A stretch of 64,000 bases of DNA from Apiosordaria backusii (GCA_030549205.1 JAUKTV010000006.1:1196501-1260500); one strand, 5' to 3'; numbered from the stretch's first letter, positions 11,394 to 22,427 are shown. Made by a program: numbers and translations. Notes: generated by a model not told the origin, from the sequence alone.

Positions 11394-11808
11394 GCTGCCC
11401 GGCTTCGCTGACAGAAACAATCCCCGGCATATCGGTATCGAGCGCGGCTTCTCGGAGGTCCGCTAGAGAGACTATACTTATATACCCGCCGTGAGATTCC
11501 CTACATCGATTACGTGCCTTGTCCTGGCTCAGCTCCAGGCTGTCCTTGCGTCAGCATTGCGACTGAAACTATCCCTTTAGCTGTTATTCCTGACGGCCAC
11601 GTCTACGTCGTAGCTGGGTCCTCTTCTTGCGTTCAGCTTGTTGCACCCGTGCATCATCATACCTACAAACATAGAAACTAAATATTAGAAAGATACAAAG
11701 GTCTTTCTGAGTTTGTTTAAGGCTTACATACTTAGGGACTACGGTACACGGAGCTATACTATACGATACATAGAGAATCTCTTCAGATAGGTGACCGAGG
11801 CAACCCCA
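11394..11808. other. Normal-GC spacer after the recombinase relic
   Basis: About 415 bp of non-RIP DNA with no recognisable gene. The left edge is a sharp composition boundary. Confidence 0.35.
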
Positions 11809-12590
11809 TCAACCTTGTGTCTGCGGATTCGAGACCCCCACAAACACCACCAACACAGCAGCATAGGTTGCCGTTGACACCAACGTCTCAGCATTCGACA
11901 CTCGAACACCAAATGCCAGTCCAAACGCAAAGAGAAGCACTGCCACCGATACGGTGACCAGACTCTTCAACAAAGATGGCTGCAGGGACATGATCACCAT
12001 CGGAGTGACCAAAGACAAGCCGCCTGTGATAGAGACGATAAGCCGCACCGAACGGTCGACGAATTTGGAGACCTGCTTCGGCTTCTTCCCTTGTCGAAAT
12101 TCCTTCGAACATTGCCGCCTCTCCTCATGTGAGTATGTCAGTCGCACGAGCAGGTGTGTCATAAACGCGTCGCGCATGGGGTCGAATTTTGCGTCAGCAT
12201 CGGCGAAATAGGCGTAGTGCGAGTAGAAGGGTTCGGAAAAGTCAGAGGGTGTTTGGAAGAAGCGCTCCATGAGGAGCTTTCGGCTCATCATGTCGGCTTT
12301 TGGGACAGCTTTCTGGGTATGGATGAAGCGGTAGTCGCGGATGGCTGAGGCTGAGAAGTGTCAGGATGCGCGACGGGAAGGTAATGACAGACGTACTGTA
12401 GTCTTTCAGATTATTTTGAAGAATCTCGAGGGTCCCCTCGGATGCGCTGCCACCTCGCTGGATTTCCGACTTGAGACGCACCAGCTTGACTCCGAGCTGA
12501 GTGATGTTGAGTCGATGGAGAAACTCGAGCTTCAGAAAATGGAAATCCCCCTCGTCCTCGAGAGTTATGACGTTATTGAGAGCGCAGCAG
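11809..12590 (-). pseudogene. 5'-truncated DUF6594 membrane protein gene
   Basis: Exon 12344-11809 and part of an upstream exon ending at 12397 join by a phase-1 intron (A|GTACGT...CTCAG|CC). The upstream exon reads DEGDFHFLKLEFLHRLN then KLVRLKSEIQ, matching the helical 'H.RLN.L.L..EL..LE' opening of DUF6594 proteins. The last exon has RDYRFIHTQK and two or three C-terminal membrane helices (LIVSITGGLSLVTPMVIM, LVTVSVAVLLFAFGLAFG, STATYAAVLVVFVG). The expected N-terminal start is missing: upstream the frame runs into the NLR repeat tract at 12.57 kb without an ATG. The gene therefore looks truncated by a rearrangement. Confidence 0.6.
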
Positions 12591-12985
12591 GTAATAAGTA
12601 GAACGGGAAAGAGATAATGACGCTTGTTTTAGAGAAACGAGGAGACCAGATCCGGATCACACCAGGTGTGGTCAAGGCAGCCGTAGGGAATGAGGGGAAT
12701 GGAAAAGAGATGATGGTGCTTCTTTTAGAGAAACTAGGAGACCAGGTCCAGATTATACCAGATATGGTTAGCTGCAAGGAATAAGGGGGGTAGGAAAGAG
12801 GTGATAGTGCTTCTCTTAAAGAAACTAGGAGACCAGGTTCAGATTACACCAGATATTATTGAGATTGCAGTAGGGAATAAGGGGAATGGGAAAGAGCTAA
12901 TGGCGCTTCTTTTAGAGAAACGAGGGGACCAGGTCTGGATTATATCAGATGTTGTTGAGATTGCAGCAGGGAATAAGTGGAATGG
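12565..12985 (+). repeat. Four ~96-bp NLR-type coding repeats (32 aa), degenerate
   Basis: On the plus strand four units follow one another, with the codon run GAAAC at 12,634, 12,730, 12,821 and 12,917. Each unit encodes a variant of GNxxNGKExMxLLLEKxGDQVxITPDxVxxA. Spacing is 96, 91 and 96 bp; the short unit carries the frame break. This repeat type occurs at the C-terminus of some fungal NACHT/ankyrin proteins. Stops (for example after AAGNK near 12,600) and the frame break show it is a relic. It lies back to back with the truncated DUF6594 gene. Confidence 0.6.
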
Positions 12986-12989
12986 GAGA

Positions 12990-13503
12990 ACTCACGAGTC
13001 GTTGAATCGTACCGTAGCCACTTATACTGTGTATTCTGAGCAAACCGACGTGCAAACCAAAGTATGCGGTCCTTCCGTTCCCTCGCCAAAGAGGACCCTT
13101 CAGCGTACCTGTGGTAATAATCAGGTACATCTTTAAATTTTCTTCTGGTAGCCCACCAAAAGCCCCGCATTGCATGGTCCTCAGGAAGAGGTCGATTCTC
13201 GACATTAGGTAGACTGTCTGCTTCAAACGGACGCGATTGCCATGCCTTCACAGCATCTCCAATAAACTCATTCAACATGATATCAGTACGCTTCTAGTCG
13301 AATAATGCTGCCACAAACCAAAAAAAATCAGGACGAAGCGCAAGGCAGTACAAAAAACTGAGCGTAACGTGAAGGTAGGGAAGAACATTCAGATCTGAAT
13401 ATCGCCCTACAACAACCTCATAGCTCCGAGCAAAGAGTTTCAAGGCAAGTGCATTCGGAGCTTCCTGTGGTCTGCGGGCGTTCAGCAAGGGAGAGCTGCT
13501 CAA
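12990..13503 (-). pseudogene. EST1/SMG7-like C-terminal gene fragment with one nonsense codon
   Basis: A single minus frame runs from ALALKLFARSYEVVVGRYSD through NVLPYLHVTLSFLYCLA, ALFD, TAG, KRTDIMLNEFI, then ENRPLPEDHAMRGFWW, RKDRILWFARRFA and YKWLRYDSTTREF. The string of NVLP.VH..L.F, W..T.MLN, RPLPED..(I/L)RG and ERILWLG.R(I/F)A..N.WI.YD motifs resembles the C-terminal part of fungal EST1/SMG7 DNA/RNA-binding-domain proteins. The TAG at about 13,303 sits where a Trp is expected, so TGG to TAG is likely. No N-terminal portion is present. Family call is moderate. Confidence 0.45.
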
Positions 13504-13797
13504 AGCCCATGGGCTAGTTCATAGCTAAAACTAAATAGGCTGCAGTAGTTTACAATCGCCATATGGTAGCTGGATATCCAGTTAGTTAAAGACAGAGTCG
13601 TTGAGAAGAGAGAGAAGAGACAGAACCAAAGTGTAGAAGAGTGCGAGTTGAATAAAGAGGAGAATGGGAGCGCGAGGAGGGGCGCGTGCCCAAACGGTGA
13701 GGAAAGTGAAGGAGAAATAACTTGCCCTACTTGAAGCCACTTCTCCCCTTCACTCCTGATATGGGAATCAAGAGTTTGTACAAAGAGATGCAGCCAA

Positions 13798-13920
13798 TTA
13801 GGCCCAGTCCTGCATAAATGTCGTCTCGCAGTCGGCGTGGACCCAGAACACCGAGCAGGCCGGGTCGCGGCTCCGGCGGTAGGCATACTCGAGCGCGATC
13901 TGTGTTTTGCTGTTTCGGTC
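13798..13920 (-). pseudogene. NB-ARC fragment (P-loop edge of an NLR)
   Basis: The frame reads NSKTQIALEYAYRRSRDPAC then SVFWVHADCETTFMQDWA and a stop. This matches the segment after the P-loop lysine in fungal NB-ARC/TPR NLRs (GKTQIALEYAYRxR...SVFWVHA). The glycine-rich part of the P-loop is lost: the residues before KTQ are SADRNS. It is fused in frame to the end of the ligase-like relic to its right. Confidence 0.55.
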
Positions 13921-15595
13921 AGCGGACAAAGGGAACTCGGCTGAAGTATCTATGTCGGTTGATATAGACGATATCGTCTCTCGAGATACCATGCCTATCG
14001 ATGGTGTCGATAATGCAAAGTCTTGGCTTAGAACTGAGAAGCTTGACATCTTCCTCATTATCCATACATCCGATATAAAATGATGTCCACCATAGCTTCC
14101 CGGCCCCAATCTCCTACTCATCTCTCGCGTCGCGGCGCCCGCCAACGATAAGCAAGTCGGCTATATCACCAAGGCCTAAGGGTCGTCGCAACCTTTCAGT
14201 ACGAATCCTTCCCAGCGCCGTGTAATTGCGCAAGCGAATGCCTTACTGATCCGTTCAGGAAGACAAGATGGCAATTATCTCGCGGAATCCAATGTCGGCA
14301 CAGCCAGGAATATAGCAAACTAAAGATCTAAGCAGTTGCCGCCTTATATCGTAGCTTTCTTTAATACAGACGGTATTGTCCAATAGTAAAATGTTATAGA
14401 ATATAATTATAAAATAGTTACTTAAGTCTATAGGTAAATTGCAAATAGTGCCGAATAAACAACCTAACCGTTTTACATACTAGCGGATTTTATAGAAAGG
14501 CTCGATTTTTCCGTAATTATCGTTCTATACTAATAGTTCGCCCTCCAGTATATACCGCTCCTTAATTTTGCAATTACTTATATTAAGTTTAAGACTGTCT
14601 TAAAATATATAGTAAAGCCCTCTATAATCGTTAGTAAAGTCCTTTCTGCTTTTAAAAAAGATCTTAATATAGGCTTCCGATTTACTTATATTAATATAAA
14701 TTTAGCAGTATTCTCTGTTATATTTCCGCTTTACACTTATTCGCCTATAGCCTATTAACTAGCAGCAATATTTAATACTTCTTACTTTCTTATAGATTAG
14801 CCGAGCAGTCATAATCCTAACCTAAGGCTTAAGCTCTTAACTGGCGACTTTTTTAAATCTATCTTAAGCATTAGCTATTAGCTAAATTAGCATATACTAA
14901 ATAGCTGGCTTCTCTAATAAGCCTACAGTAGCTTAAATTAAATTTTAAAACCTTAAGAGATTAAGCAAAAGAAAGTAGAACTGGCTTATAGCAAATACCT
15001 CTAAAATATAAGCCAAACTATAGTTCTTCGACAGTAAGCAAATTATCTATTTAACCTCAAAGCTATACAAATATCGAAATACCTCTAAAAGCAAGTCATT
15101 TATATAGGCTAACCGGCCAAATTTCCGTTCGACACTTTCTTTTAAGTTTATAAATAAAAATAGCAATAAAACAATAACCCAATCGATAATATCGTTAAGC
15201 TTATTAAAAGTTATGCCTAAACCCAACCTAAGCTTACAATCTATTACAACTATTACATACTTAATATAGAATATAAAATCTAACCTATTATTAATCTTCT
15301 ACCTCTATAGATCCTTTATTCAAAACGCTCCAAGACATTAAGCCCGTTATATAATCCTCTCGAGCTATCTTATTAGCAAACCAAAGACACAATCTAGTCT
15401 ACGTTTAAAAAACAAATACGATAAAAACGCAACGGCTTCCTAGCCTTACCGTAAGATAGCTTCATTATGTTTGTTAAACCAAAACACTACCGTACATATA
15501 TCGAATTCCCGAATTTTGTCGATACTTAACAACCTCGAAGTGTTACTTTCAAGTTAATTAAAAAGATCACAAAGCCAACAGAATAGAAACGGCAT
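13921..15595 (-). pseudogene. RIP-degraded ATP-dependent DNA ligase-like gene
   Basis: Reading leftward from an ATG at 15,595 (MPFLFCWLCDLFN), recognisable blocks of the fungal LigD/LigIV-like family appear in order: ESNTSRLLSIDKIREFD, EAVAFLSYLF, LSKNYSLAYILEVFAISQFY, RISVKRKYNREYC (motif I; family consensus ERKYDGEYC with catalytic Lys), RYILEGELLV then TAG then ND (motif III/IV region), AFACAITRRWEGFVLKGCDD, and LGDIADLLIVGGRRDARE. Asp to Asn and Gly to Arg in motif I and Trp/Gln to stop changes are all G:C to A:T, the RIP direction. The right two thirds are strongly AT-rich, while the left end (13.9-14.2 kb) is nearly normal GC. It is non-functional. RIP implies it once existed in more than one copy. 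Confidence 0.7.
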
Positions 15596-16832
15596 TTCAA
15601 ATAGACTCGCTGCTAATAGATTGTCAAAATATACTGGGGGAAGCAAGGCATAGGAGTATTTACATACAATGGAGGGATGTAAGTAGGGAGATAGTATAAG
15701 CCGGATAAGCCAAGCTTACATCCTGTTTGCTGGGCGTATTGCTCCTTTAAGTAGGCAATAGAACACGCACTGAGGCATCCGAGGTGGAATTTCCGTCTTT
15801 GAATCGGCGCAATGACTGACCAAGCTGCGTTTTAGGTATGTCGGTACTGTATCAAAGCTGAAGGTGGCGAATCAGGATACACCATTCGAATGGACAGGGG
15901 CGGCGGAGGATCTTTGACGGGATGATTGAGATTCCTGACGAACCAATACCCACAGCATCCGCCGGCCGCTTGTTCTCCCATGTGCGATAGTTTAGATAAC
16001 TCTAGATACAATCAAAGAGACCCACTGCTCCGCCAGATCTAGAGGAGCTCTGTGGGCCAATAGAACGAAGCTAAACAGACAGCTATTGGCGATAGGTACT
16101 GGGCCGGATTGCAACTATGTTTCTTCCAGCATCTCTCATAACTGTAAAGGGATCCCTACCTGCGTAATAAATGAGCAGCTAACATATAAATAGTCTCTAT
16201 CCAAGTGGGGCGGAATTACGGGTCGATTGGCACGGAATACCATCTGCCGGAGTAACGCTAGAGCCGTTCCGAGGGATTGCACGACCGGGAACGCCGCTCG
16301 ATGACTTGATCTCTGGAAAACCCCAGACATCCCAGACTTTGACCAGACCGGCTGGGCGGCGGCCTCCTAGCAGAATCAACGTGATATTGACTACCTGGGC
16401 TGCCCAGTTGTACCAATCCCAATATCAACTACCAACTTAACAATATGACCAAACTCATCGCATTTAACCGCTCGGCGCCATGTATACATGTGGTATCATT
16501 GTACCTATTATCTCGCGTCGCTTCCATCACACACACAATTGCATGCGTTGTGACAGTCGCTTTACTGACGGCGTGACATGGTCTGGATGCCCTGTGGACA
16601 GCATACATGCTGTAGAGTTTGCTTTATGAATGAGTTAAAAAAAGGAAAAAGGCTTTTCAGTGGTCTCTGCTGGCATTGCCTAAAGAATGGATCAGTCCAA
16701 GTCCTCAACCTTTTAGCTGTACTTTGCCCTTTTGAATCTGGGCGGTAGACTTGTGTATTTAGATAGGCTTTGGACCCATTTATAGGATAGTTGATTAATA
16801 TTCTATAGACGAGTTAAAATATCATAAGCGTT
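15596..16832. other. 1.2-kb stretch with no supported gene
   Basis: Normal GC. Short minus-strand frames around 16,136-16,379 show no recognisable family. Nothing else is supported. Confidence 0.35.
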
Positions 16833-17330
16833 ATGGAAAGGGAACCTAAATACCCCCGCAGTTCCCGAATGCCACGGTTTGCCTGCATACCTAAAGAAAT
16901 GTGTTTAAGGCCGACCCCAATAAAAGAACGATCAGAAGGGTACCAGTATAGATGTTCTCTGTTAGGCGACCTCCGGCAGATTGTGGACGCGCCCGAAACT
17001 CTCAATTCACTCACAAAAGACCTGATCTCTGTGGACCATGCTCTTGCCTCCCTCCAAACCATATCCGATGCGCAGTGGAAGTTACTAGGTGAGACTGTGA
17101 TCATCCAGTCGAAAGCCGCGACCACCTCATGCAAAGAGTCCTGCGACAGGTTCAGGACCTCTCTCGGTCGCTGGACCCGGCACAGCGAGGATGGGAAACT
17201 CTCTTTACGAGATCGCGCAATGGTCGGCTTCATTAAACAAGGCTATGTTAAGTCTATGTCGGAGCAGCTCCAACCCTGAAAGCTCACTCTCACTTCGGTT
17301 GTCAGCATCGCCACTTTGTAAGTCACTCTT
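16833..17330 (+). pseudogene. PigL_N-type N-terminal domain of an NLR/STAND gene
   Basis: The frame reads IVDAPETLNSLTKDLISVDH, ALASLQTISDAQWKLL, AATTSCKESCDRFRTSLGRW, TRHSEDGKLSLRDRAMVGF, then SMSEQLQP, TGA, KLTLTSVVSIATL and a GTAAGT donor. This follows the fungal N-terminal STAND domain PF17111 (PigL_N) closely. The TGA sits where the family has a Ser-Cys pair, and nothing downstream continues into a NACHT. The upstream residues (from the ATG at 16,833) do not match the family start. It is an isolated N-terminal fragment, most likely dead. Confidence 0.65.
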
Positions 17331-17493
17331 GACGGGTCTGCCGTGAACGTAGATTCAACACTTCCAAGCTTACCCTGGCATATATCTCGGTAAACTCCTT
17401 ATCACTCATCTTTCCTATAATTGTATGCTTGAGTCTTAGAACGCATTCAATCATACAACGTAACCCCTCTTGCCTATTACGAGGTGTAATCTC

Positions 17494-17940
17494 CTACTTC
17501 TGCCTATTTCGTACATTGTAGAGTATAATGCATAGGAACTTTAACAAGTAGGCATATGTATATGCCTGTATGACATGCTGGTTTGAAAGTTGTAAGACAA
17601 ATTTAATCTCCCAGACAGATTCAACGCCTCCAACGTTGCTTCCATCTACGGAACCACCTCGGCTGCGACCACGGCCTCTCACCTGCTTGCCTCCCTGCCA
17701 TCCATCCGTGTTAGTATTTTGGTCGGCATAGGCGGCGGCATCGCTCGACCGGACTAGGGCCGCGATATCCGGCTCGGCGACATCGTCGTGAGTCAGCCCG
17801 ACGGGACCACGGGCGGCGTTTGCCAGTACGACTTTGTCAAGGCTAAGTCGGGTGGCAAGCGTGAGCGTAAAGGCTTCCTCGAACGGCCTCCGACAGTCAT
17901 GGCTCGGAAGGGCGACCTTCGCTATGCAGCGGCGCACCAA
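17494..17940 (-). CDS. Unrecognised 148-aa open frame
   Basis: An open frame with a plausible coding-like N-terminal half (Ala/Asp-rich, normal GC), a Gly/Arg-rich middle (KQVRGRGRSRGG) and an AT-rich C-terminal half that looks intronic or non-coding. I recognise no family. It is divergent from the DUF6601 gene at 18,027, with which it overlaps no coding sequence. It may be a real gene whose last exon I cannot place, or chance. Confidence 0.2.
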   Translation of the reverse strand: MVRRCIAKVALPSHDCRRPFEEAFTLTLATRLSLDKVVLANAARGPVGLTHDDVAEPDIAALVRSSDAAAYADQNTNTDGWQGGKQVRGRGRSRGGSVDGSNVGGVESVWEIKFVLQLSNQHVIQAYTYAYLLKFLCIILYNVRNRQK

Positions 17941-18026
17941 ACTTTTATTTCAATTAGCGTCGCTTATCCTTTCAACCGTCCTTCAGAAAGCTTCCGTTCA
18001 CAAACATTTGCGGGACAACTACAGAG

Positions 18027-18393
18027 ATGATATCCTCGCCCCCATTCCCGAAGGAGCAGCAACTGTGCGCTTACTTCGACGTCGAAGTCGATGCCGGAGG
18101 TATTGTCGGTGCCAAAGAGGCGAAGCAATCCGTCCGCAACCTCCCGGGCTGGCCTTGCGTACCGCTAAACAACCGTGTCTCTGTGGAAGAACTTCTCCAC
18201 AGAGAATTTTACGCCTCTGACCTGGAAACCATTGCGCCGCGCCTATGGATCATGTCAACGCAGTCCAGCACGAATATCGAACCGCTTCATCGACAGAGAA
18301 TCAAAGGGCGTGAGATACTGGTAACGGAAGATCCTCGCCTGCACCTGGTATGGATCCATGATCGGATATTCATTAAGCCAATCCCCCAACAGA
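18027..18393 (+). pseudogene. DUF6601 gene, 3'-truncated by Copia sequence
   Basis: The frame from ATG 18,027 reads CAYFDVEVDAGG, LPGWPCVPLNNRVSVEELL, APRLWIMSTQ, NIEPLHRQRIKGREILVTED and LHLVWIHDRIFIKPIPQ. The PLH.Q...GR.I.VTE...LHLVW...RIF(I/L)KP(I/L)P core is the DUF6601 signature. In the family this is followed by RYLL and two C-terminal membrane helices. Here the sequence switches to Copia integrase exactly at that point (see the mobile element). About 122 N-terminal residues remain. Confidence 0.6.
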
Positions 18394-21153
18394 TACCTAC
18401 TATTGGCTACAGATAGGTGGTCTGGATTAGTCTGGGACTATTACCTTAAGGACAGAACGTCCGAATCCATCACCACCGCTTTATCACATCTACTCGGTTT
18501 CCTACAACAACAATATCAGCTGCAGCTGAGAGTGGCTGAGTGCGACAATGAGCTCTCCAAGCCAGTATTCGAATCCTTTTTCAGTCAACGATTTGTCAAG
18601 GTCGAGCCCTCAGCACCTTACACACAAGCACAGAATGGAGGCGCTGAGCGCTCAGGGGGTGTGATCAAGGATAAAATTCGATCGATGAGAGCCGGAGCAA
18701 ACCTACCAGCTGAACTGTGGCCTGAAATCTCCAAGGCCGCAGTATACCTACACAACCGAACTCCAAAGTACAGTTATAACTGGAAAACTCCGTACGATCG
18801 ATTTCACACCTACGTGGCTCACCGAGACGGTTCTGTTGTGGAAGACCGGAAGCCTCACCAAGCTCACCTTCGAGCATACGGCTGTAAGGCCTTTGCCTTG
18901 ACGACAGAAGCTCAGACCAGGAGCAACCGGCTACAACGACTGAATCCAAAAGCCTGGATTGGTTACCTAGTGGGATATAGCTCGACGAACATCTACCGAG
19001 TCTGGAATCCACTAGCCAACAAGATCATCAATACCAGAGATGTGATTTTCAATGAAGAAGAGATCTTCAATGGCAATATCGAAGCCCTGAAGACAGAATG
19101 TCTGCATATTCGGCTAGACGAATTACAACAGCTCCTTACAGCTATAGAAGAACCAAATCCCATGACTCAGCAACCCTCTGCAATAGAGGCAGACGATGAG
19201 GTCTATATAGCCGATGTGGCTGATGATGTGGCTGAAGGAGAGGCTGAAGAAGAGGTTGAAGAAGAGGCTGAAAAAGAAGCTGAAGATGGAGGAATACCAC
19301 AACGAGATGAGTTCCAATACACATGCTCTAGATTTGAGCCGTATCCTACACCCTCGTTATCTCCAGAGGCCGCACTACTAGCCGGATCAATCCAACAAGC
19401 CATCCATACAGCCACCAGCAACAATACGGATTTCGAGCCGTGGATGGCCGCCTTTGCGGCAGGCCGATTGCTGCAACCAGTGGAAATCCACACAGGCAAG
19501 ACTATCACGAAGGCTACAGTTCAACGGCTAGCGAGGAGACGCAATGGTCTACAGACACTCTACAGTCACGATTTACCTCCACCACCAAAGTCACATCACC
19601 AACTAAAAAGCCACCCATTCGGGACACAGTTTCTACAAGCCGAAAAAGACCACCTTCACAGCCACGCACAAAAGCAATCCTGGTGTGAGGTAGACAAATC
19701 GGATCCACAAAAACAAGGCGATCAAATCCTGGACTGTATGTGGGTATATACCTACAAATTCAACTCAGACGGTTTCTTCAAGAAATGCAAGGCAAGATTA
19801 GTCGTCAGAGGGGATCAACAAAAGCCCACTGCACAAGAGACCTACGCAGCCACCATTGCTGCCAGATCGTTTCGAATACTTATAGCTATAGCTGCTGGAT
19901 TCGATCTCTAATTAACTCAGTACAACGCCGTCAACGCCTTTGTCAACGCGAGCCTTGAAGAGAAAATATATATGCGAATGCCCACTGGACACAGGATTCC
20001 TGGAAAGGTCTTACGGCTGAAAAAGGCCTTGTATGGACTACGACAGTCTCCACTACTCTGGCAAAAGGAGCTTACAGCAGCTCTTCAAGCATTAGGATTC
20101 AAGACCGTCCCACACGAACCATGTATTCTGATCCGAGATGGAATCTTGGTTTTCTTCTACGTGGACGATATTGTATTTGCCTACCGCAGAGAGGATACAG
20201 CTACTGCTCAGGCACTAGCTTCACAGCTACGGCAACGATACGAACTAACTGGTGGAAACGAACTACGGTGGTTCTTGGGTATCGAGGTCCTAAGAGACAG
20301 GACCAAAGGCCTAATCTGGCTTTCTCAGACAGCCTACTTTGACAAGATCGTTACACTGGCTAGTACACAGCCGACTACGAAGACTAAGATTCCAATGGCT
20401 ACGACGGAACTGCTACCGTATCATAACAAAGCCGAGTCCCATTCAGTCACGGCCTACCAGCAAAAGACTGGATCGATTTTATACGCCGCGGTAATCACCA
20501 GACCAGATATAGCTTTTGCTGCCTCAAGGCTCGTCAGATTTAATACCAATCCTGGACCGGAGCACCACAAAGCAGCTGATCAAGTACTTCACTACCTCTA
20601 CAATACTCGCCACTTGGCCTTACAGTTAGGGGGTGAGGACGATTTTGTGGTAGCCAGCGATGCCTCCTTTGCCGATAACTCTCTCGATTGAAAAAGCTCA
20701 CAGGCCTACACCATGAAGTTATTTGGTGGCCTAGTTGGCTGGAGAGCAAATAAGCAGGATACGGTCACCACGTCTACCACTGAGGCCGAGCTTTTAGCTC
20801 TCGCGCAAGCAACGAAAGAAGGACTGTTTGTGAGCCGACTACTTGCCGAACTAACAGTTCGATTGGACAATCACCACATTATACTCCAATGTGATAATAA
20901 GCAGACCATTCGGCTGGTTAATGCAGAAATAGCCACTCTACAAACTAAACTCCGACACGTGGATATCCACAATCACTGGTTGCGACAAGAAGTCAACCGA
21001 GGAACGATCAGAGTACAATACACACCTTCCAACAGTATGATAGCCGACGGCTTAACCAAAGCTCTCAATTACCCCTTACACCAACGCTTCCTTCACCAAA
21101 TGCGAATTACAGAGCCAATTATCAAGGAGGTCAGACTCAATCTACAGGTTTGA
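18388..21153 (+). pseudogene. Copia pol (integrase-RT-RNase H) with two nonsense codons
   Basis: Integrase core: ATDRWSGLVWDYYL, ECDNEL, PYTQAQNGGAERSGG. An acidic linker lies near 19,230-19,290 (EGEAEEEVEEEAEKEAED). RT: CKARLVVRGDQQ, YNAVNAFVNASLEEKIYM, LKKALYGLRQSPLLW and FFYVDDIVFAY (catalytic DD). RNase H: VVASDASFAD, TTSTTEAELLAL and DNKQTIRLV. Two in-frame stops break it: TAA at 19,909 (GFDL, stop, LTQYNAV) and TGA at 20,689 (NSLD, stop, KSSQAY, where the family has Arg, so CGA to TGA). Gag and protease are absent. It is non-autonomous. Confidence 0.85.
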
Positions 21154-21166
21154 GTCTGAGGGGGTG

Positions 21167-21402
21167 TGTCAGAAATAAGGGTACAGATTCATTATGTCAG
21201 TCATGTATTAGAAAGCTGGAGATCAAACTATGGATCTACCGGATCAAGTCTTTCCTGATCTACCAGATCGATACGATCCGGGTCATACAGAAAGGTATAA
21301 GAAAGGCTCTCTGGAAAAACCAGAGAGAAGGACAAGCAATTCAATCACACAGTTGAAAACCCCATTATTTGGTCCATTGCAGAGTGCACCGTGTTTCTGA
21401 CA
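21167..21402 (+). repeat. 3' LTR of the truncated Copia element
   Basis: 236 bp with 9-bp terminal inverted ends TGTCAGAAA / TTTCTGACA. Directly upstream is a purine run (GAGTCTGAGGGGG). It contains the GATCTACCGGATCAAG/GATCTACCAGATCGAT near-repeat at about 21,230-21,280. No matching 5' copy lies in the window. Confidence 0.8.
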
Positions 21403-21472
21403 ATATCTCTAAAACCCTCCGGACCTCCACTTCAGTTCTTCGCCGTATACCTCCCCTCCATACAACCTTATA

Positions 21473-21964
21473 TTACAAACCTTCCTTACTTAAAAATTCT
21501 TCCCCATAATACCCCCTAATATCATAGGTAACCACCAAATAAATCCCCATCTTCCCCTCTTCCTGAATCTTATCTTCCTCCTCCACGTCTCCTTTTCCGG
21601 AGTAGCTCAGAATCTCCTGCCGAAGCTCTTCAAACCCCTTGGGAATTTCCTCGGGCAGGTCTTCGTCCATTTTAACCTCGCGATGCGCCCGTACCGCAGC
21701 CCATGCGTAAGCAACATACGCTGTCTTAGCGCGGCCCATGCCCTCGATGGAGGGGATCAACACGCGGAATTTATTCTTATCGGCGTTGGGATCGAAGTGG
21801 GAGATCTTGGAGAAGAGCAGCTTTGAGATAGGATCCTTTTCTTCTAGGTGGTGCTCGTAGAAGGGCGGGGTTCCATATGTTTCGTCGACATTGTTGGCGG
21901 AGAGGAAGGCGTCGAGGGTTGCGACGGAGAGTTTGAAGCCGCGGATGATGGTCGTTGAGCCCAT
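21473..21964 (-). CDS. Conserved fungal hypothetical protein, single exon
   Basis: Start chosen at ATG 21,964 (MGSTTIIRGFKLSVATLDAF), which matches the usual beginning of this small Eurotiales family; an earlier in-frame ATG at 22,021 is less likely. About 163 aa, no membrane helix or signal peptide, C-terminal acidic segment (GDVEEEDKIQEEG). I recall the family only as uncharacterised. Frame intact, normal GC. It lies just downstream of the Copia LTR and reads toward it. Confidence 0.6.
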   Translation of the reverse strand: MGSTTIIRGFKLSVATLDAFLSANNVDETYGTPPFYEHHLEEKDPISKLLFSKISHFDPNADKNKFRVLIPSIEGMGRAKTAYVAYAWAAVRAHREVKMDEDLPEEIPKGFEELRQEILSYSGKGDVEEEDKIQEEGKMGIYLVVTYDIRGYYGEEFLSKEGL

Positions 21965-22427
21965 TTTGGTTGATGGTGAAATTAATGGAATAGATATGAC
22001 GATGGGCGATGGCTGTTGCAATGGAACTTTGAAGAAGGTTTGGGAATGGGAGCTACATGATATTCTTTGGGGGATTTATTGCTCGGTGCAAAAGTGGGGG
22101 TGGCACGGAATCCTTTAGAACGGCGCTGTTTGCGTCGTGCTCCAAACTTAGCCTCTTACGGAAATAGATTATTATGCACTCTGCCGCACTGGATTACTGT
22201 GCAGCGTCTCATCACCACAATTACGTCATCCCGGGCTGCTGTTCCCTTTGACGCATCACCTGGAAAGACAAAACACAATTCAAACAACAAGTTTGTGAGT
22301 AAATGCAGCAATCTGGGTTCCAGCCCCGTTACCATCTCTATCATCTAATTGTATTGCATAGTTTCTGAACGCCCCAAGTCACCAGACCACCCGATCATTG
22401 CCCCTCCCATCCTCTTGGTCACGATAT

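Larger units (their letters stand above)
18386..21402 (+). mobile_element. 5'-truncated Copia retrotransposon with 3' LTR
   Basis: It begins inside the integrase core (RYLLLATDRWSGLVWDYYL), so gag, protease, the H2C2 finger and the 5' LTR are missing. It continues through integrase, RT and RNase H to a polypurine tract (TGAGGGGG) and a 236-bp 3' LTR that starts TGTCAGAAA and ends TTTCTGACA. Composition is normal, so RIP has been mild. No second LTR or target-site duplication is present. Confidence 0.85.
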
